Origin: Melanocharis versteri
Lineage: Eukaryota > Chordata > Aves > Passeriformes > Melanocharitidae
Length of the DNA: 64,000 nucleotides
Assembly: GCA_013397845.1 (NCBI GenBank)
Contig: VZTG01000385.1
Coordinates: 248,001-312,000 of the forward strand
Direction of reading: 5' to 3'
Position numbers and translations under genes: made by a program. The number at the start of each line of letters is the position of its first letter. Positions within the stretch are counted from its first letter, which is position 1. The notes under the pieces were generated by a model. It was not told the origin of the DNA, did no database searches, and saw only the letters and a program-made list of their open reading frames with translations. Shown piece by piece: positions 47,991-62,600 of the stretch.

Positions 47991-50225
47991 ACACTTCCTG
48001 ATGTATTTAGAGACAGGCAACAAATCTGCATCCATTATGACAGAGATTTCAGGATTTTCAGTCTACGGGGCTACTCCTTTGGCTGTTCCTCACCACCAAG
48101 TGGGTCTGTGTGCACAGTGGGACACACTGTGTTGGGTGTGCTGCCAAGTGGCTCAGCCTGGACAGCGACACGAAAGTAACTGAGATCTTGTTTTAGCAGC
48201 CCTCAGTGCAAAGCAAATCAGGCCAGGAGCGGGCACTGGGCACTGGGCACCATGCTGCAGATAAGCTGGCAGGCATCTGCCCAAGGCACTGCCCCTGTCA
48301 GTGACGAAGCCATGGCAAGAAAAAGCGATGCCTCTGAAAGAAAAGATACATCTCTTCAAATGAAAGGAAACACTCACTTTGCAGTTGTCACCACAGCTCT
48401 GTGCAGATGCAAAACTAGAACAAGTTACAGCTGTCAAGGCAAATATTTCAGTTGCTTCCGCAGGCGCTGTTCTTGTACCCTAGTTACAATAAAATGACAG
48501 GGCAAGATCCCAAGCTCTGAAGCATTAAGCATTGTGAAACACTGGATTTTGAAGAAATGCTCTTAACACGCTCAAGCGCACAGATCTACTCCTCCACTGC
48601 ATGTGCAGCTTGAGGAACACTTCTGGTGCAGTGAAAGTCTCATGTGGTGCAACTGTGACTGCCAGACTGGCCCCGGATGGTAAGACAGGAAAGCTTCCTT
48701 AACATCCATACTTACAAACCATCCAAAGCTACATCTTACAGCTGGTTTAAATAAAGACAGACCCAGAGACTACACAGCAAAACCATACATGGCAAATCAT
48801 TGCTTATGCGGCGTTAAAGTCTCACTACTGTGGCAGAGATTACACACTGATATCACCAAACTCAGACTGACATCAGGCAGCACAAAAGGTGTCGCTAATA
48901 GAAGGATCACCTGTGGCAATGAAGTATCTTGCTGAAAAATCAGATTAACTTTCTACAAAGGGAAACACAAAAGCCGAATCCCATATATTGCATCACCTAC
49001 TCTATTCCAAAAGTATTCCTTCTATGCAAGCAAATCCAATATAGCCAAAACGTAATGCTAAACACTTTCAAACCTCTCAAGTAAAAGCCTTAAAGTCCAA
49101 CTTCACTGGGCTATTGGCTACCTAAATAAGATTCTTCCAAACATTTCTATCCTTTTATTTCAAGCAAAAGGAACTAAATCCAGGCAATTAAATTACTTTA
49201 TTTTTCTATTCAGACCACTCTGAGGACAAGAGGAATCGTCTTCTACCAGCCTAGCTTGAAACATTTAACAATAAACACTCCCACACTGACACCTTCTATT
49301 AGTATTGAATATTTATTAACATTTTGTCTTTTGTTGTACACATCTTCTACACGGCAGCTGGGCATGCAAGCTGCAAGGCATTAAGCATTTATGATGTGTC
49401 TGTGTACCTGCAGCTAGGCAAAGGTCATCCTAATATAAATTTACTTTCCTCTTTGATCTTCTAAAGAAAAAAGTAACCCCAACATCTACCTGCCAGGTAA
49501 AAGACAGCTGGAGCCAGAGCTGGTACAAAGCAGCTACGTACTTTCATGACATGTGTTGTAAGGATTGACCTTAAGCATTTCTGTTTCCATTTCATATGTC
49601 TAAAAATCTACCTTCACTGTCGCTGCAACCTGCCTACTATCTGAAAAAAAGCCTGGTTTCTCTCCTAGTCCTAATAAACCAAGTATGTAGTACCACACTG
49701 CACCTAAAAATAGTACAGCATCTTAGCAGGCTTCAGAGCTAGCACAGCCAGCAGGACAGAAAAGAGTCTGGCCGGAGGAAGCTGAAGTTATTACTCCTCA
49801 AATGTACCTCAAAAAACCCCCCAACAAACCCACACAAAAACAACAGAAAAACACCCTCCCATTAAACACTATCTTAACCTGAAAAGTAACCTGACAAAAG
49901 AAAATCTTCATTCCTTTACATATCGCCACTCCAATACCAAGTCACCTTGTACACTTACATCCTGCAGGTCTATCCTGCAGTGTCCTTGCAGGGCTCATCA
50001 CCCACAACCCTTGGCCAAAGGTTTGTTTCCCCAGTGAACAATTTGCAATCCACAAAGCATTCATATCTGAGGACTTTCTGAATGAGGGCTGGCTACTTTT
50101 TAAGGCTAACCTGGGACACTGAGCTGGCATTAGACCAGGGATCTCTGTGGGTTTGAGGAATTCTGGAGCTGCCAGTGGGACCAGACAGCCCCTAGCAGAG
50201 CTGTAACCAAAGCACAGCCCTGTCC

Positions 50226-50249
50226 AGTCCCTCCCTCCCTCCCTCCCTC
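50226..50249. repeat. (CCCT)n microsatellite
   Basis: About five tandem CCCT units. Confidence 0.85.
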
Positions 50250-53200
50250 ATGCACATCACTGCAGCATCAGCTCAGCTCAGGGGATCCCCAAATCCACAG
50301 TCTCTAAATACCAGATTTTAACAAAACAAGAGGATAACAGCTTTTTAAACTAATGAGGTCTGCCACCTGAGTAAAACTACAGTATTTGAAAACAAATTAC
50401 CCTAATTGCGGTGTCCTTAGAAGAAAGGTTCTTCCCTCTAATCTCTCAAATTCAGCAGCTTTTCAGTGATTCCTTACATTATGACAAATGCCACATGTTG
50501 CAAAATGTGGAATATGCCAAAATCATCTCAGGTCTGGACTGGTCAGTATTCTTTAGATACTTTAAGCTGGCGAATTAAGACTTTTCTAATCAGCAAGAAA
50601 GGACACTCAATCAGTGGAACAGTTACCATCCTTTAGTGAAGAGCATCCTGGAACTAATAAACTATAAGGATGTAGTAAATCAGTATTTCCTTTTATGCCT
50701 ATTTATACATTGCCAACTTAGCAAAAAACTCAAGGTCCATCCACCCCTTAGCTGAGCTATCTCCATTAGAACATAAAAAAAATCACACCTATAGGTCAAA
50801 AAGACCCCTGCCCAGGTGAAGACCCTTCCCTTGGGCATGCACAGAAGTTAGCTGTGATTACAAAACTTGTATGGAAACTACTAACCAGTAGTAATGGAGG
50901 GGCTGTACTTGGCAAGTTACCAACTCTGAACTTGTGTGTATAAATAACGGTGTGGGAAGCCCTGTTGGTGTGCTTGGTTTGTGTGAAACCACTGAGCGCC
51001 CAGGCTTGGGCAGATCTGAAATAAGTAACTGATGTCTCTCTCAAGTGTGTAATTATTGACTTGCTGCACACCAGGCAACAAACACACTTCTCCTAGAATC
51101 TCAGGGAAAAAGAAAAAAATCTTTTCCTTTGCCCTCTCTCAAGGCCCAGTACATGTCTGCCCCATCCATATGCCCCCAGTTCCAGGCAGCCTCCATCTTC
51201 CCTGCCCCACTGCCTTGAGCTCTGGCAGCTTTCCACAGCCAGCAACCATCTGGGCAGGCACTGCCAACCCCCTCCCTTTCTAGAGATAGGGCCTGGAGCC
51301 AAGAAAGCACACAGGCATCCTTACAAAACTACAACAAAACCCAAAAAACCAGACACATCACCCAGACTACCATCAACCATGCAAATGAACATTAATAACG
51401 CGTTGTAGACATCTAACTGTCTCATTAACTAGGGGAGCTACATTCTTAACAAGCAGCCCAAAGTCAGCAGACAGTTTTCAGAAAGTTGCACTTAGTGTAA
51501 GTTTGAGACATTCTGGTTCTTTGCCTGTATCAGAGGGTCATAAAACAATCAAACAGAACAACTCAGCATGTTGGAGCAGACTCCTGGGGGACTAACATAT
51601 CCTGCTCCTGGCTGACCATAACATTTCTGCACTGTCCAAATTCAGGTTTAAAGAGTTTCAAACTGTCAGCCATTCTCTCCAATTGCCAACGTGGTCCAAT
51701 GAATGTGTTTCTACAGCTGGTTATGAGCAGCATGTTAATGCTTCACAGAGACAACAATTGTCAGCCTAGTGTACATAAAACACCTGCTCTCAGCAGGAAG
51801 CCACAGGATGGAAGGTAACTCCTCCAGTAGTAACTTCACTCTCACAATGCTTAAATCAGTGGAAGATTTATGTAACAGTTCTTCTTCATTTTACTCTTTT
51901 GTGTACTTTAACCCCAAGAACAGAAGCAGCTGAGCACAATTCTATTTGCATTTGCATCTCTGAAGACCTTTTGAGAAGGGAAAAAAATGTGTAGATGCCT
52001 CACATATTTCACATCACCTCATTGAGGGGTGGAAGTAAGGCTCAATCTTTATATTCTCTTTAGAGCTTTCCAGTTTAGCAATTCAACATATAAATATTCA
52101 TAAAGATGTGCCCTTTACCCTAAAAGAAAAAGGTTAATGGATACATCTACAGAGTTTTTCCTTCCCTTTCTGAATCCTGGGCATCTTGGAATCCAATATG
52201 CATATACCCATCTTGCAGGGAATAATCTAAAACATAGCAGGGAGTAAATCCAATTTCTCAGGTTTACAACTAGGGTCAGAAGTCACTTGCAGAGGCTTCT
52301 TTTCATCAGCTAGGTTTCAGTGAATAATTTAACTAGGTTATTACCCCTTTGTGTTTTTAATTAAACATATAATGGCCTGGTAGCCTTCCAGCTGTTATTT
52401 GTGAACATACAGCTTTCCATCTGCTCCTCAGGAGCCATTCATGGCGTCACTTGGGGGGAAGTATCCAACAGTGGACTGGAGTCCCATGCCTATTTTATGT
52501 CCCCACCCAAAACTGTCCTGCAAGGAATAAAAGCCTTTCTGTAAGCCTGACACATTTATCAGAATGCCCCTGAATATTTATATCAACACAGCTTGCTGCT
52601 ACATAGTGAAGGGCAGATCTTCAACTCAGTAAATCCATTTCCCTATAGCAGTACAATCAGCTTAAAGGTTTCCAAATGTCTGGCACAGAGTAAGGTTTCT
52701 GAAGTTCAGGTCCTAGACACAGGTTACAAGCATATTTTAAAAGAAAAAAAAAAGGAAAAAAATTTTTTAAATTAACGTTTTTAATGCTTCCTGTATGAAA
52801 TTCTTCGAAACAATCATCTTATAACTCAGTCCTTTGTTCTATCATGGGGAGATCTCCCATTATGAAGCACTCTTCAGAAAGAATGGCATATGGGTACTGG
52901 AACATCCTTGACGTATTTCTCCAGATGCTGATCTTGGCCAGTGGTGGAGAAGAACCATCAACTTATCTCAAACCCAGAGATTAAACAGCTGAAAGGCAAT
53001 GCTGACTCCATCTAATTTATGTTCTTGGGCTCTGGACCATGCAAGGCCAGAGCAGGTAAGGAGCAGGCAGACATCTTCAGGTGAAACTGTATTAAACCAC
53101 TGTTGAAATGTTGAATTCATTGTGGGTGGGATTTTAAATATCTTGACGACCTTTTCTAAGTGTTTTGGTGGTCTAAAGAGTCAAGGGTTGCAAGCAAAAT

Positions 53201-56200
53201 AGCTAATAAAGCTCATCCAGGAAAAATTGGCTAGCATAATTCTCTGACCAAGAAAATAGTTTCCACCTTCTGAATCCCCAAGTAACATGCCTGTCTATCC
53301 TATATTATTTTTTATTATCTCTAATTTAGGAAAGAAAATATAATCTTCAGATTTGCCACTGTATTCCAGATAACTATATACCCAGTCTGCACAAACTATC
53401 AGACCGTCCAATTAGAATTTATCTGTGTTAATTAAGATTTCCATTTTCCAAGACTTGCTTTGTTTTCATGCTTCAAATGTACTGACGTCTTTATCATCAT
53501 TAAACTGATTCAACAAAATGTTAACAAAGATGCATTGTCATCGTTGTAGTATAAATCCCGTCCATCAAATGAGGATATAAATTAACAGCAAATCTCTAAT
53601 TGCTATGAAATATCCATTTAGAATAACAAAATAGTATATACAAATTACTGACTTCAAGAAAAATTGTATTAATCTTATTTTATTATCTTCAGTTTAAGAG
53701 CTCCATTCTATTGGAAAATAAAAACTTGCTAGAACTTACTAAGGAAGTGAAATTTAAACCAGGCATCCTATGCATTACTACTTCAGGACAGTCGTCTCCA
53801 CTACATCAAAAGGCAGAATATATATACAGACCTTTTCACTGCTTGGAACAACACCTATTTCTCATCTATTAAATCTGTGCACAACAAAAAAAACCACTTC
53901 CCATAGAGATATGAAGTCTGGTATCAACAGCTAATACAGCTTCTTTTTTTCACTTTTTGTTGACTTCCTATAAGTTCTGAAGGCTTGAACTTTTAACTTG
54001 GCCTCTTTTGGTATGCTGATAAGTTAAAAAAAGCAAGTCTTTAACTATAATATCTCCTATTTTGTGCAAAGAGAAGAAATTGAGAAGAGTTCTTGGTTTT
54101 TCCATAGTCAAAAACTATACTGGTTAAATAACAATTGTACCCTTGTACTTGTTCCCACACATCTTACTCATGATGAAATGAAGATGCTCTTTATTATTCT
54201 CTTTGCAGTGTCTGTTTTCACAGACACAGGGGAAATTGGAAAAGCTTGACCAAAAAAAATGGATGTCATCAAGAACAGAACCATGATAATTATCAAAAGC
54301 TTAGTAGAAGCAACAACTAATAAAAGGCGTCTCCTGTGATACATCTGCACCCATTTCAGTTCCCATGCAAAGCTATAGAGTAAATGGAGCTGTTAGAGAA
54401 ACATCAGAAATTATCCATCTGAAAGCTCTGCTATTATATTGATCTAATGTAAGCAGGGTCTTCTTCAGTAGCGCCCCAAATCTTTGTTCCCTACTTCTCA
54501 TCAGTGTTAAAAAGTCCTTTCTCCACTGCCATCCACTTTATTAATTTCTGTCATCCTAGACCTGGGGGTCGGAAAGCAGGATCCTTGCCAAGGTCTGAGT
54601 AGCAACTTGAGAAAGAAACAATGGCTTTAAGGGATACACAGGGAGTCCAAAAAAGGATACCCACAGTAATCCACCTGAAGTAACAACAGTCAAAAGCAAC
54701 ACCAGACATGCCTGTTCTGACTTCTGCATAGAATTACAGAGACTGAAACTTCCTCAGTTACAACACAGAGCTACAAAGGCTTAACTGAGACTAGCAGGCA
54801 ATCCTTCAAACTCTATATATTTTTAAGCTGATGTCATCATTTTAAATATTACAGATAACCTCAGTGCCAGAGAGGACAACAGCAGTGTATTTTGTTCAAC
54901 CAAGATTACTCCTGCATAGCACATCTCCCTACAAGCCTCTGCCTGTCAAGATAGAGGACTCGAGGAGCTGCATTCAGTAGATGCCATATCTAAAAATCCA
55001 TGTGCCTTGCATTGTATAATCACCACTGCCTGTCTAGTTTGACCTTGGATTTTGCTAAGTGCAGGCATGTGACAGCATTTTTTTGTTCAATGGCTGTCCT
55101 CCATGTCCTCTTTCTCAAATAAATAATAAACAAACTCTTAACATGGCAAACTGATCCTGTTAACCATGACTTCAAAGAGCTACAACAGCCTGGAAAAGCT
55201 TGGAGAAATTGAAAAGTAATGCAAAAGGAATGACAGAGTAAGAGAAGGAAAACGTGAAGAGATGGAGGGAGGGATCCCTCTATAATATAAAACAATATTC
55301 TCCTAGACTGAGACAATGGCCTGAAAAATGCAAAAAGGAATAAAGTAGAAGAAAGACCAATAAGAAAACAGAAGTGACAGAAGAGTATAGAACAGGGAAA
55401 TAGCGAAGTCTTCCCCTTAACTGGGGAGCCTTGTCTGGACATCTCTGCTGTTGCACTGGCAAAAGGCATCACTGACAATTTCGTCATAATGAAGCCACTG
55501 CCCTCCCCTGCATACACTTTCTCAACAAAAAGGGAAGCAATTGGGCTAACAATTGAGTGTCATGTACATGATTAAGACAAATACCAATAGGATTTTTTTA
55601 ATAAAAGTGCTGCAGAATAACTGGTATTGGATTTGAAATAGGAGCAATCAAAGAATGTCCCATTACTGGCATTACAATAGAAAAGACCAGCACTAGTCTT
55701 TTATGTGTCAGACTAGACACAAACGTCCTTCAAGACCTAAGAAATTATTTAAAAAACATTCTCGAAGTTACAAATAGGAGACTGTTTGATGCAACACACA
55801 CTTTGAAACATCAAAACGTCACTGGAATTGTATTGTGGACCATAATACAAAGTACACCTTTTTTTGTAACAAAGTGATGTCTGTCACTAAAACAGATAGT
55901 CAAAGAGACCTCTTTTCCTCCTACACTGACAACCAGAAAAAAAAGTGGGGGGGACAGAGACATATATGAAATAGGAATATAATGTATTTGTGTTGGGAAG
56001 AAAACATACACAGTATTATATGGAAGCACAAGTAGCTTAACTGCTTAATAGCTTAGTTGCTGAATCGCAAAGAAAATGTATTCTTATATAATGTTATAAA
56101 ACATAGTGAAGCAAGAAACGTGCAAGTTTAACTTTTATGAAAAAGCAAACTCCAAAGCACGTATAATAAACTAGTCAGGAAAATTGCATTACAAGGTCTG

Positions 56201-56469
56201 TAACTTCCGAAGTGCATTGCATCCATACTACATTGGCTTTGATCTTTCTGTTTAAGTTATTTTACAGACCAGGATACATAAATAATGAATTCCTCCTATA
56301 ACAAAAAAAGAACTTGAAAAAAGTAGCAAACTGCAAACTACGAAGAAAGGCTCTAACTTACATGTTAGATTTTACATCTACCATTTCAACACATTATCCA
56401 AACAGACCACTGAGCACTCAGTATCTTTTATGTTGCTGCTGCTGCAAGAGAGAAACAAATTCCTCTTAC

Positions 56470-56620
56470 CTGTGCTCTAACTCTCGGATGGACAATATAA
56501 CTCCAGAAGTCGATGCCTTTTGTTGCAGAGTGGCCAGAAACGTGAACTCACTTTTATTCCGGAAGAGTTGAATTAACTTCTCACTCACATGGGGTGCTGC
56601 GTGGATTTCTCTTTCTGTAT
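56470..56620 (-). CDS. NELL1: NELL1 exon: start of laminin-G/TSP-N-like domain
   Basis: This 151-base exon has 49 whole codons. It opens with AT, completing an Asp codon begun in the missing upstream exon, and closes with AG, the first two bases of a Ser codon finished by the next exon. The reading includes EREIHAAPHVSEKLIQLF and GVILSIRELEH, matching mammalian NELL1 residues of about 62 to 111. The acceptor reads ttcttag and the donor CAG|GTAAGA. The segment forms the first strands of the laminin-G-like fold, which in the NELL family belongs to the heparin-binding N-terminal region. It is the most 5' NELL1 exon I can find. The exons for the signal peptide and the following roughly 40 residues were sought up to position 64000 and not seen. 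Confidence 0.96.
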
Positions 56621-59600
56621 CTAAGAATTTTATTTTTAAAAGAAGAAAAAAAAGGGAAATAACAGTCTAGTAAAAATGCTAAGTCAGAAAGATTCAGATT
56701 TCATTTTTCATTTTCACATCAGTAGTTTTCATTTTTAAGAGTCATCTGCCATGGTCCACCACTGCATTTTTTCAATGAAAAAACCCAAATGCCATCTCTG
56801 TCAGCATGCCCACTTGTCACTTTGACAAGTTCACAACTGGTCAGCTACTGATTTTCTGATGGATTTTTTGACGGGATGCTGAGCCATTTGTGTCTGCTGT
56901 GAGCAGATTAAGTTGCTGTAAATAAGGTGTGCTGCAGTCAGATAAATAGGCTCCTAAATTCTGAGAAATCTCAGGCACTGCCTCTCCCAACACAATTCAC
57001 CAAGCTCCAATTTCAGTTTTTACCACTGACTCTGTTACCACTTCTCCCTCGTACATCACAGGAAACCTGTCCTTGCACAGCGTAAGGCAGAGATGTATTA
57101 TTGCTAATAATGCTATACGGCTGTGCTCCTGCCTGAGAAATAAATACAAGACACACTTGCAATCCATGGCCGCTTCAGGGATTTCTCAGCTTAAACAAGC
57201 AAAGTATGACAGCTCATGCAATATTTATTAAACTACAGCCTGACCAGGCAGATGCAGAAACATTCCAGCCTCACTAATCCCGAAGATGTCCAAGCAGCAT
57301 CATGCCTTCTCACAGCTGATCTTCTAAGATTCAAATGCATCATCTCCCACTGCAGTCATTTTTAATTCATCCTTTTATTCACTTTACATCATCATTATGA
57401 AAGAAAATTAACAACAAAACAGAGAATTCATGACATTTCACCTTCCCGCCCATTGCCGTGTCTCTCATGCTGGGCCTTTGTCACACACTTGCAAGACCTG
57501 AGCCACTTGCTGTTCCTGGATGTCACAACCAATTAGAAACCCAGTGTGCTTGCTTTCCAAAGGTTTTACTTTGAAGCCAAAAAGGCTGGCACAAATCCTC
57601 AGCTGGTAGAAAACCAGGTAACTCCACTGAATGCTGAGAATCCAGCCCAGCATGCATGATGTAACACACAAAGGAGTGACGAAAATTACGATTCAGAATT
57701 TCACGGGAGGGAAAAGCAAAACAAAACAAAACAAACAACCAAAAACACCAGGCCCCCCCCGCCCCCCCCTGCCAAAAACCAAAAAAACACAACATTATAA
57801 AAAGGCCCCACTGTGTCATTAAACAAGGCTTTGCACACAGAGAAAAAAGAGACTGGCTTGGAAAAAAACCTAAAACCTCAAACCCACAACTACCGAGGGA
57901 ATGCCATGGACTGAAAGCAAATTCCAAGGAAAAATAATTCAAGCATGTTTGGTAATTGGGTGTCTCAATTTTTCCTGTGCAGCTTAAAGCCCTCCAAATG
58001 AGCTTACACACCCAGACTCGGAACATGCTTGCACTCTGAAAGGCTCACCCCTGACAAGTACTACAGATTAGACATCCAAAATCACTAGTCATCATTTAAA
58101 AATCTTTGCCAGGGGCTCAAATTCCCCTGATAAATAATTATAGTGACCACTTTACAGCAACAAACTATTTGTCTGTCCAGTGCCACTTTTATCATAGCAG
58201 TGGATAAAGCTTCCAAGAGCAGAAATCATCTCCACTGCCATCATATAGCAGAACAGAAGAATAAACAATCCAGCATAGAAGACCAGATTTTGTCTTTATC
58301 TATTAGCTTTTGTTATCTGTATCATTGTCTTCACCTAGCAGGTGTTATTACAGGCCATAAATAACATGTAGTTTCTTTTTAAAAAGGTGATGCAAGAGAT
58401 ACAAAACTATGTCTCCCACAGACCCATAAATTCGCCAATATCCAGTTTGCTATCTACAGAAACAGACAACCCACTGGTACCAACTTCCAAGACACAAGTA
58501 AGACTCAGAGGTAAAATGTCCAAGACCTGACAGATGAAGATAATTATCACTTTTCAAAGGTTAAAAACCTTCATATCTTACTTTTTTTTTTATTAAAGGT
58601 GTCACTACTACCAGAAATAAAATATGACTCAACAAAGCTTTCAAAAATTCTTTCACATGAAAGCACAGGCAGTGCTGTCAGTGGAACATATATGTTTAAA
58701 CTTCAGTCAAGCCTTGCAAAGTACAACAGTTTCTCATTATAGGAAGGCCCACATCCTACCACCTATCCATCAAATTTTATACAAAAATATAGGGCTCCTT
58801 GCTCAGAATCATCCAGGGTTCACCAGTGCACTGACTACTTCAGTTAGAAACATACTTTAAAATATTTTGCTATTCTCTACCACCTCTTCATAGATATGAG
58901 TATACCAAAACCACATGAAACAATGATACTCGTTCTCTGTTGATTAAAATCAGTAAGATCCAAAGTTCTGAAATTCCAGAGTGTTGGGTCAAAACTACTG
59001 GGTAACAAACAGTATTTACAGACTGCTTTGCAACACTGTGCTGTAATTGGTACCAAGGAAGTTATATAACCAGGCTTTTAGAAATTAACACACTGCTAAG
59101 TACAATGCTGTGTATCTGGGGAGCAAGTCCAGTCATTACCAGCACCTTGGGACATCCCTACTGCAAGCCAGGTGAAAAATTTCCTTGCAGATGCAAAAAT
59201 GTCAACAGAAATGCTGCTTTTCACAGCCCAGTGTCAGTAAGTACAAGGGGACTTTCCCACTTTTTTCATGGTGAGATGGTAAATGCAACAGGACTGAGAA
59301 GGCCAGTGAGGCTCGTGGGGATGCAGAGGGCACATGGCCTGGGATTTTGGAGCTGAGATTGTCCCAGCGCCAAGCACAACCTGGGCTTGCAACCTGGAAC
59401 CCAAATGCTGGGAAGGAGGGGCTCTGAGGACAACACTGCATAGCCCAGCTCCTGTCCCCACGGCACAGCCCCCCACGCCTCTCTGGCAGTGTCTGCCCTC
59501 ACACACACCATCCCCAGGAACGCCGTGTTTCTGTTTTGGCTTGATCTCTGCAGAAAATACCATACAAATGAACTGGGAGTACAGTCCATTTAGAATAAGA

Positions 59601-62600
59601 GCCGTCTATTTTCAGGTAGATTTTCACACTACAAAATAAAAAAAAAAAAAAGAAGAAAAATTGAGAATACATACACCCCCTCACCACAGGTGCCTGAAAG
59701 GCAAAATACTTTTTATGCTCTCTATAAAAATAACTGTCTGCTTGTAATGAAATGTCATATTTCCTACATAATATAGAACAATATAGGTTTATACAGCAAT
59801 CTTCAGTGAAACATCGCTTCATGCTCGAATGATAATGCAATCTCAGCAAAATAAATAAACAAACACAGATACGACTTTCATATGCCCTTCCATGTGATTA
59901 TATTTTCTTAATTTGAAATAGTGACTGTCTGGAGGGTTTTTTAAAACATACCAGAGTGTTTCTAAAATTAAACAAGGAAAGAAAGCAAGCATACTCGGTT
60001 ACTTGCAAATCCAAGAGACACAAATCATCTCAGAGCATCAAGTAAAGGCAACTTCCTACCTTCAGCAAAACAAAAGCACAAGACACACCTGTGTCAGAGA
60101 GAGCATATCTGTTGTTTGATTTTAATTCTTTTTTTTTTTTAGGCTGTGGGTCCAAGGAGGAAGCACCAAACACAAACCAATGGTCCAGTTTGCCAGGACA
60201 GACAACAATAACCATTTAGTTGCTACCATCCCCTCTCCCTGGCACCATCTCCTGCACAGCCAGGGATGCCACCTTGCCTTCTCGTGGATGCCTTGTCCCC
60301 TGAGAGCCCATTCAACCCCCGACCAGCACAGCCCTGCCAAGCCAAAAAGAGCTCCAGAGGAAGCAGCACCTAGGGCTACACTGAGCCAGGGGCTCAGCAC
60401 CCACAGCACAACTCTGGCTGCAGAGCATACCACAGCACCCTGCCCAGCTGCAGCAAGCTCCTACACCCTGAGCCACACGGAGAAATCTTACCCATGACTG
60501 TAACTACTCACGATACTCACTATCAGCACCTTCAAAATAAGTCTCAAGTTTTTATTTTAGCACACGTGTTTTCACTTCACCATAAAACCAAATGAATGGC
60601 GATGCCGCTCCGGGGCCAACAATGTCAGGCCTAGATTTACCTCACACATACAAACTGTGCAGGTATTTCGTGCACACTAACCCTAAATGACAAATGGAAT
60701 TGGGTACAATAAATCAGGCTCAGCATCAGTCCTTACCCAACCTGATTTAGACCCTCAAGTCACAGATTCCTGTGTGGATTCAATGTTCTATGCACCACCA
60801 GCTCCAGCAACTAAAAATTAAAACCTCAGGCTTTTGCCATTTGTAACCCTGAACACATTAGAAGCCCTAGACAAGAGAAATGGAGGAGCTGGCATCAGCT
60901 CCATCAGAAACAGTGAGAAAATCACCACCACACAGAAGCAGACAAAATAAGTTAGAGAAGGAAAAGGATAATGCTCGGAAAGAAAGCAAAGGTCTTGCCA
61001 GCTTCCTTTGACAGTGACAACAATCCACGGTACGAAGGGAAATACATGACCATTTGGGATGGAATTTTAAGTGATGAAAAATGCGCACCAGTTCTTAAAA
61101 GCCGTATCTCAATCCATCTGGGGAATAATTTTTCTTTAATAGATGCCTCCATTAGAAGAAAAATACTCAAATTCAGTTCTGAATCAACTCATTTTCTAAA
61201 GCAATAGGTACATTTCATCATTCACTAGCCTGCTTGAATACCTTTTACTTCCCTTGGCAGAGAACATACTGCAGAACACATTGCTTTATTAGTAACTTCA
61301 ATCATTTTAAAGCTATTTGCTTCAACATGCTTTAAGTAGAACCTTTGAACAGTCACTCTGGACAAGCAAGTAGAAATTAATCCTGCAACAACAGAGAATC
61401 TGGATTTAAGCTATAGCAATTAAAGAATTGAATATTACAGCTTTTTGGCTTTTACCTTGCTATGGGCAAAATCCAATAAAACTGAAAACTGTATTTAAAA
61501 AAACAAAACAATCAAAAAATCACCCCAGTGCCCCATTTTTTTAAAGTCACCAGCTTTACAAAAATGAAACCAAGATTAGAAGGATGATCCAAAACTAGCA
61601 TCCAAAACCCTCTCAGTGTAGGCAGTTCCTAACAGTTGCTGAGGATGAAAGCATACAACAGCATCACAAAACCATTCTTGTTCACTGAAGCAGGTGCTTC
61701 ACCAAAGTCTCTGAATCAAGTGGGATCCAGTGCACCAACTCCCTCCCTGCACGCTGGTCTCACAAAACATCTTCTGAAGAACTGGTAAAAACAGAAAAAC
61801 CACCACAACAAAAAAAATCCCCAAACTGACCAACAATGCAAAACACCAGCGATAAATTCCCACTCACTTCCACCCTTATAAAAGCATTCCTCAGTCCACA
61901 CAAGTCACAAACAGATGCAAAAATCCCCAGAAGGATGCTAACACTAATTATGGGGATACTCTCCAAAAAGAATCATTTCGCTGCCAAGCAGAGAAATGCT
62001 TCAGGTACTTGTCCCTCCCTACCTACTAAGGGGAAAACGTAGGTATCTGCAGATACCACCAATTTTTTATTTTGAGCTATGGGGATAAATTCACATAAAT
62101 TTCTCTTTATATGCACAGAAAATAGAAGACTTCACAACATGCTCCTGTCACAGGAAAAGGCACAGAGCCACGTACATCCCCCAGAGCACTTTGGGAGCTC
62201 AATTCAGCCATAAGCACTAAGGCTCCAGACAGCCCACACCGTGCTGCAGAGACCCACTTGCCTCCACCACTTCTACCCAGGCTAAATGATGGGGTTTAGT
62301 AAGCTGGGGGTACTGCCAATGGAAAATAAATGTCAATTTATGGTTAAGGTGCTAAGCCGGCACTTTGTTGCTCTCTGGGGCCCCTGCACTGGAACAGTGG
62401 GGACGAGGACCACCTGTTCTACCTGCCAGCAACCCAAAGAGAGGGACCAAAACACCTCACCCTCCTCTGAAAAACTGTGCTACCAGGGAGGACCAAAGAG
62501 GGCATGATGTATTCTCATAAGCACATCTCTGCTTCTGTGTATTCTCGCCAGCATGAAAAGACATTGTAAATGTTTTTGCCTTGCTAGCTCCACTAAGAGT

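Larger units (their letters stand above)
42699..56469. other. NELL1 intron, 13.8 kb
   Basis: This intron contains the LINE reverse-transcriptase relic (47380-47990) and three simple or short tandem repeats, listed separately. The remaining sequence, including 48000-56469, holds AT-rich unique-looking DNA without recognised genes. A 165-codon frame at 55020-55517 is judged to be chance. Confidence 0.75.
2686..56620 (-). other. NELL1: NELL1 gene body, partial (nine internal exons)
   Basis: Nine exons on the minus strand, all with GT-AG borders, join in frame into about 328 residues collinear with mammalian NELL1 from about residue 62 to 390. NELL1, rather than its paralogue NELL2, is indicated by the peptides EREIHAAPHVSEKLIQLF, FELESSGLRDEIRYHY, LNYAETRLSQLE and LTKSCRECR. 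NELL2 has clearly different sequence at these places. The protein is secreted, forms trimers, and acts outside the cell in osteogenesis and neural signalling. Domain order here is laminin-G/thrombospondin-N-like domain, coiled coil, then VWC modules. The intron lengths are 13771, 18196, 7027, 245, 3237, 840, 3366 and 6266 bases in transcription order. Promoter, signal peptide, EGF-like repeats and C-terminus are outside the window. I found no frameshift or stop, so the gene looks functional. Confidence 0.96.

Noticed and set aside
55020..55517. 165-codon minus-strand frame rich in Phe, Leu and Ser
   Set aside because: Composition reflects translation of purine-rich plus-strand sequence. No transmembrane protein family is recognised and there are no exon borders.
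57523..58026. 167-codon minus-strand frame
   Set aside because: It runs across the A-rich and poly-C low-complexity tract at 57712-57792, which explains its Gly, Phe and Leu runs.
59200..60500. GC-rich patches that might be a CpG island or promoter
   Set aside because: CpG dinucleotides are sparse and no first exon of NELL1 or another gene is recognisable.
60971..61207. 78-codon plus-strand frame (MLGKKAKVLPASFDSDNN...)
   Set aside because: It looks mildly protein-like, but there is no recognised family, and neither borders nor neighbours support it.
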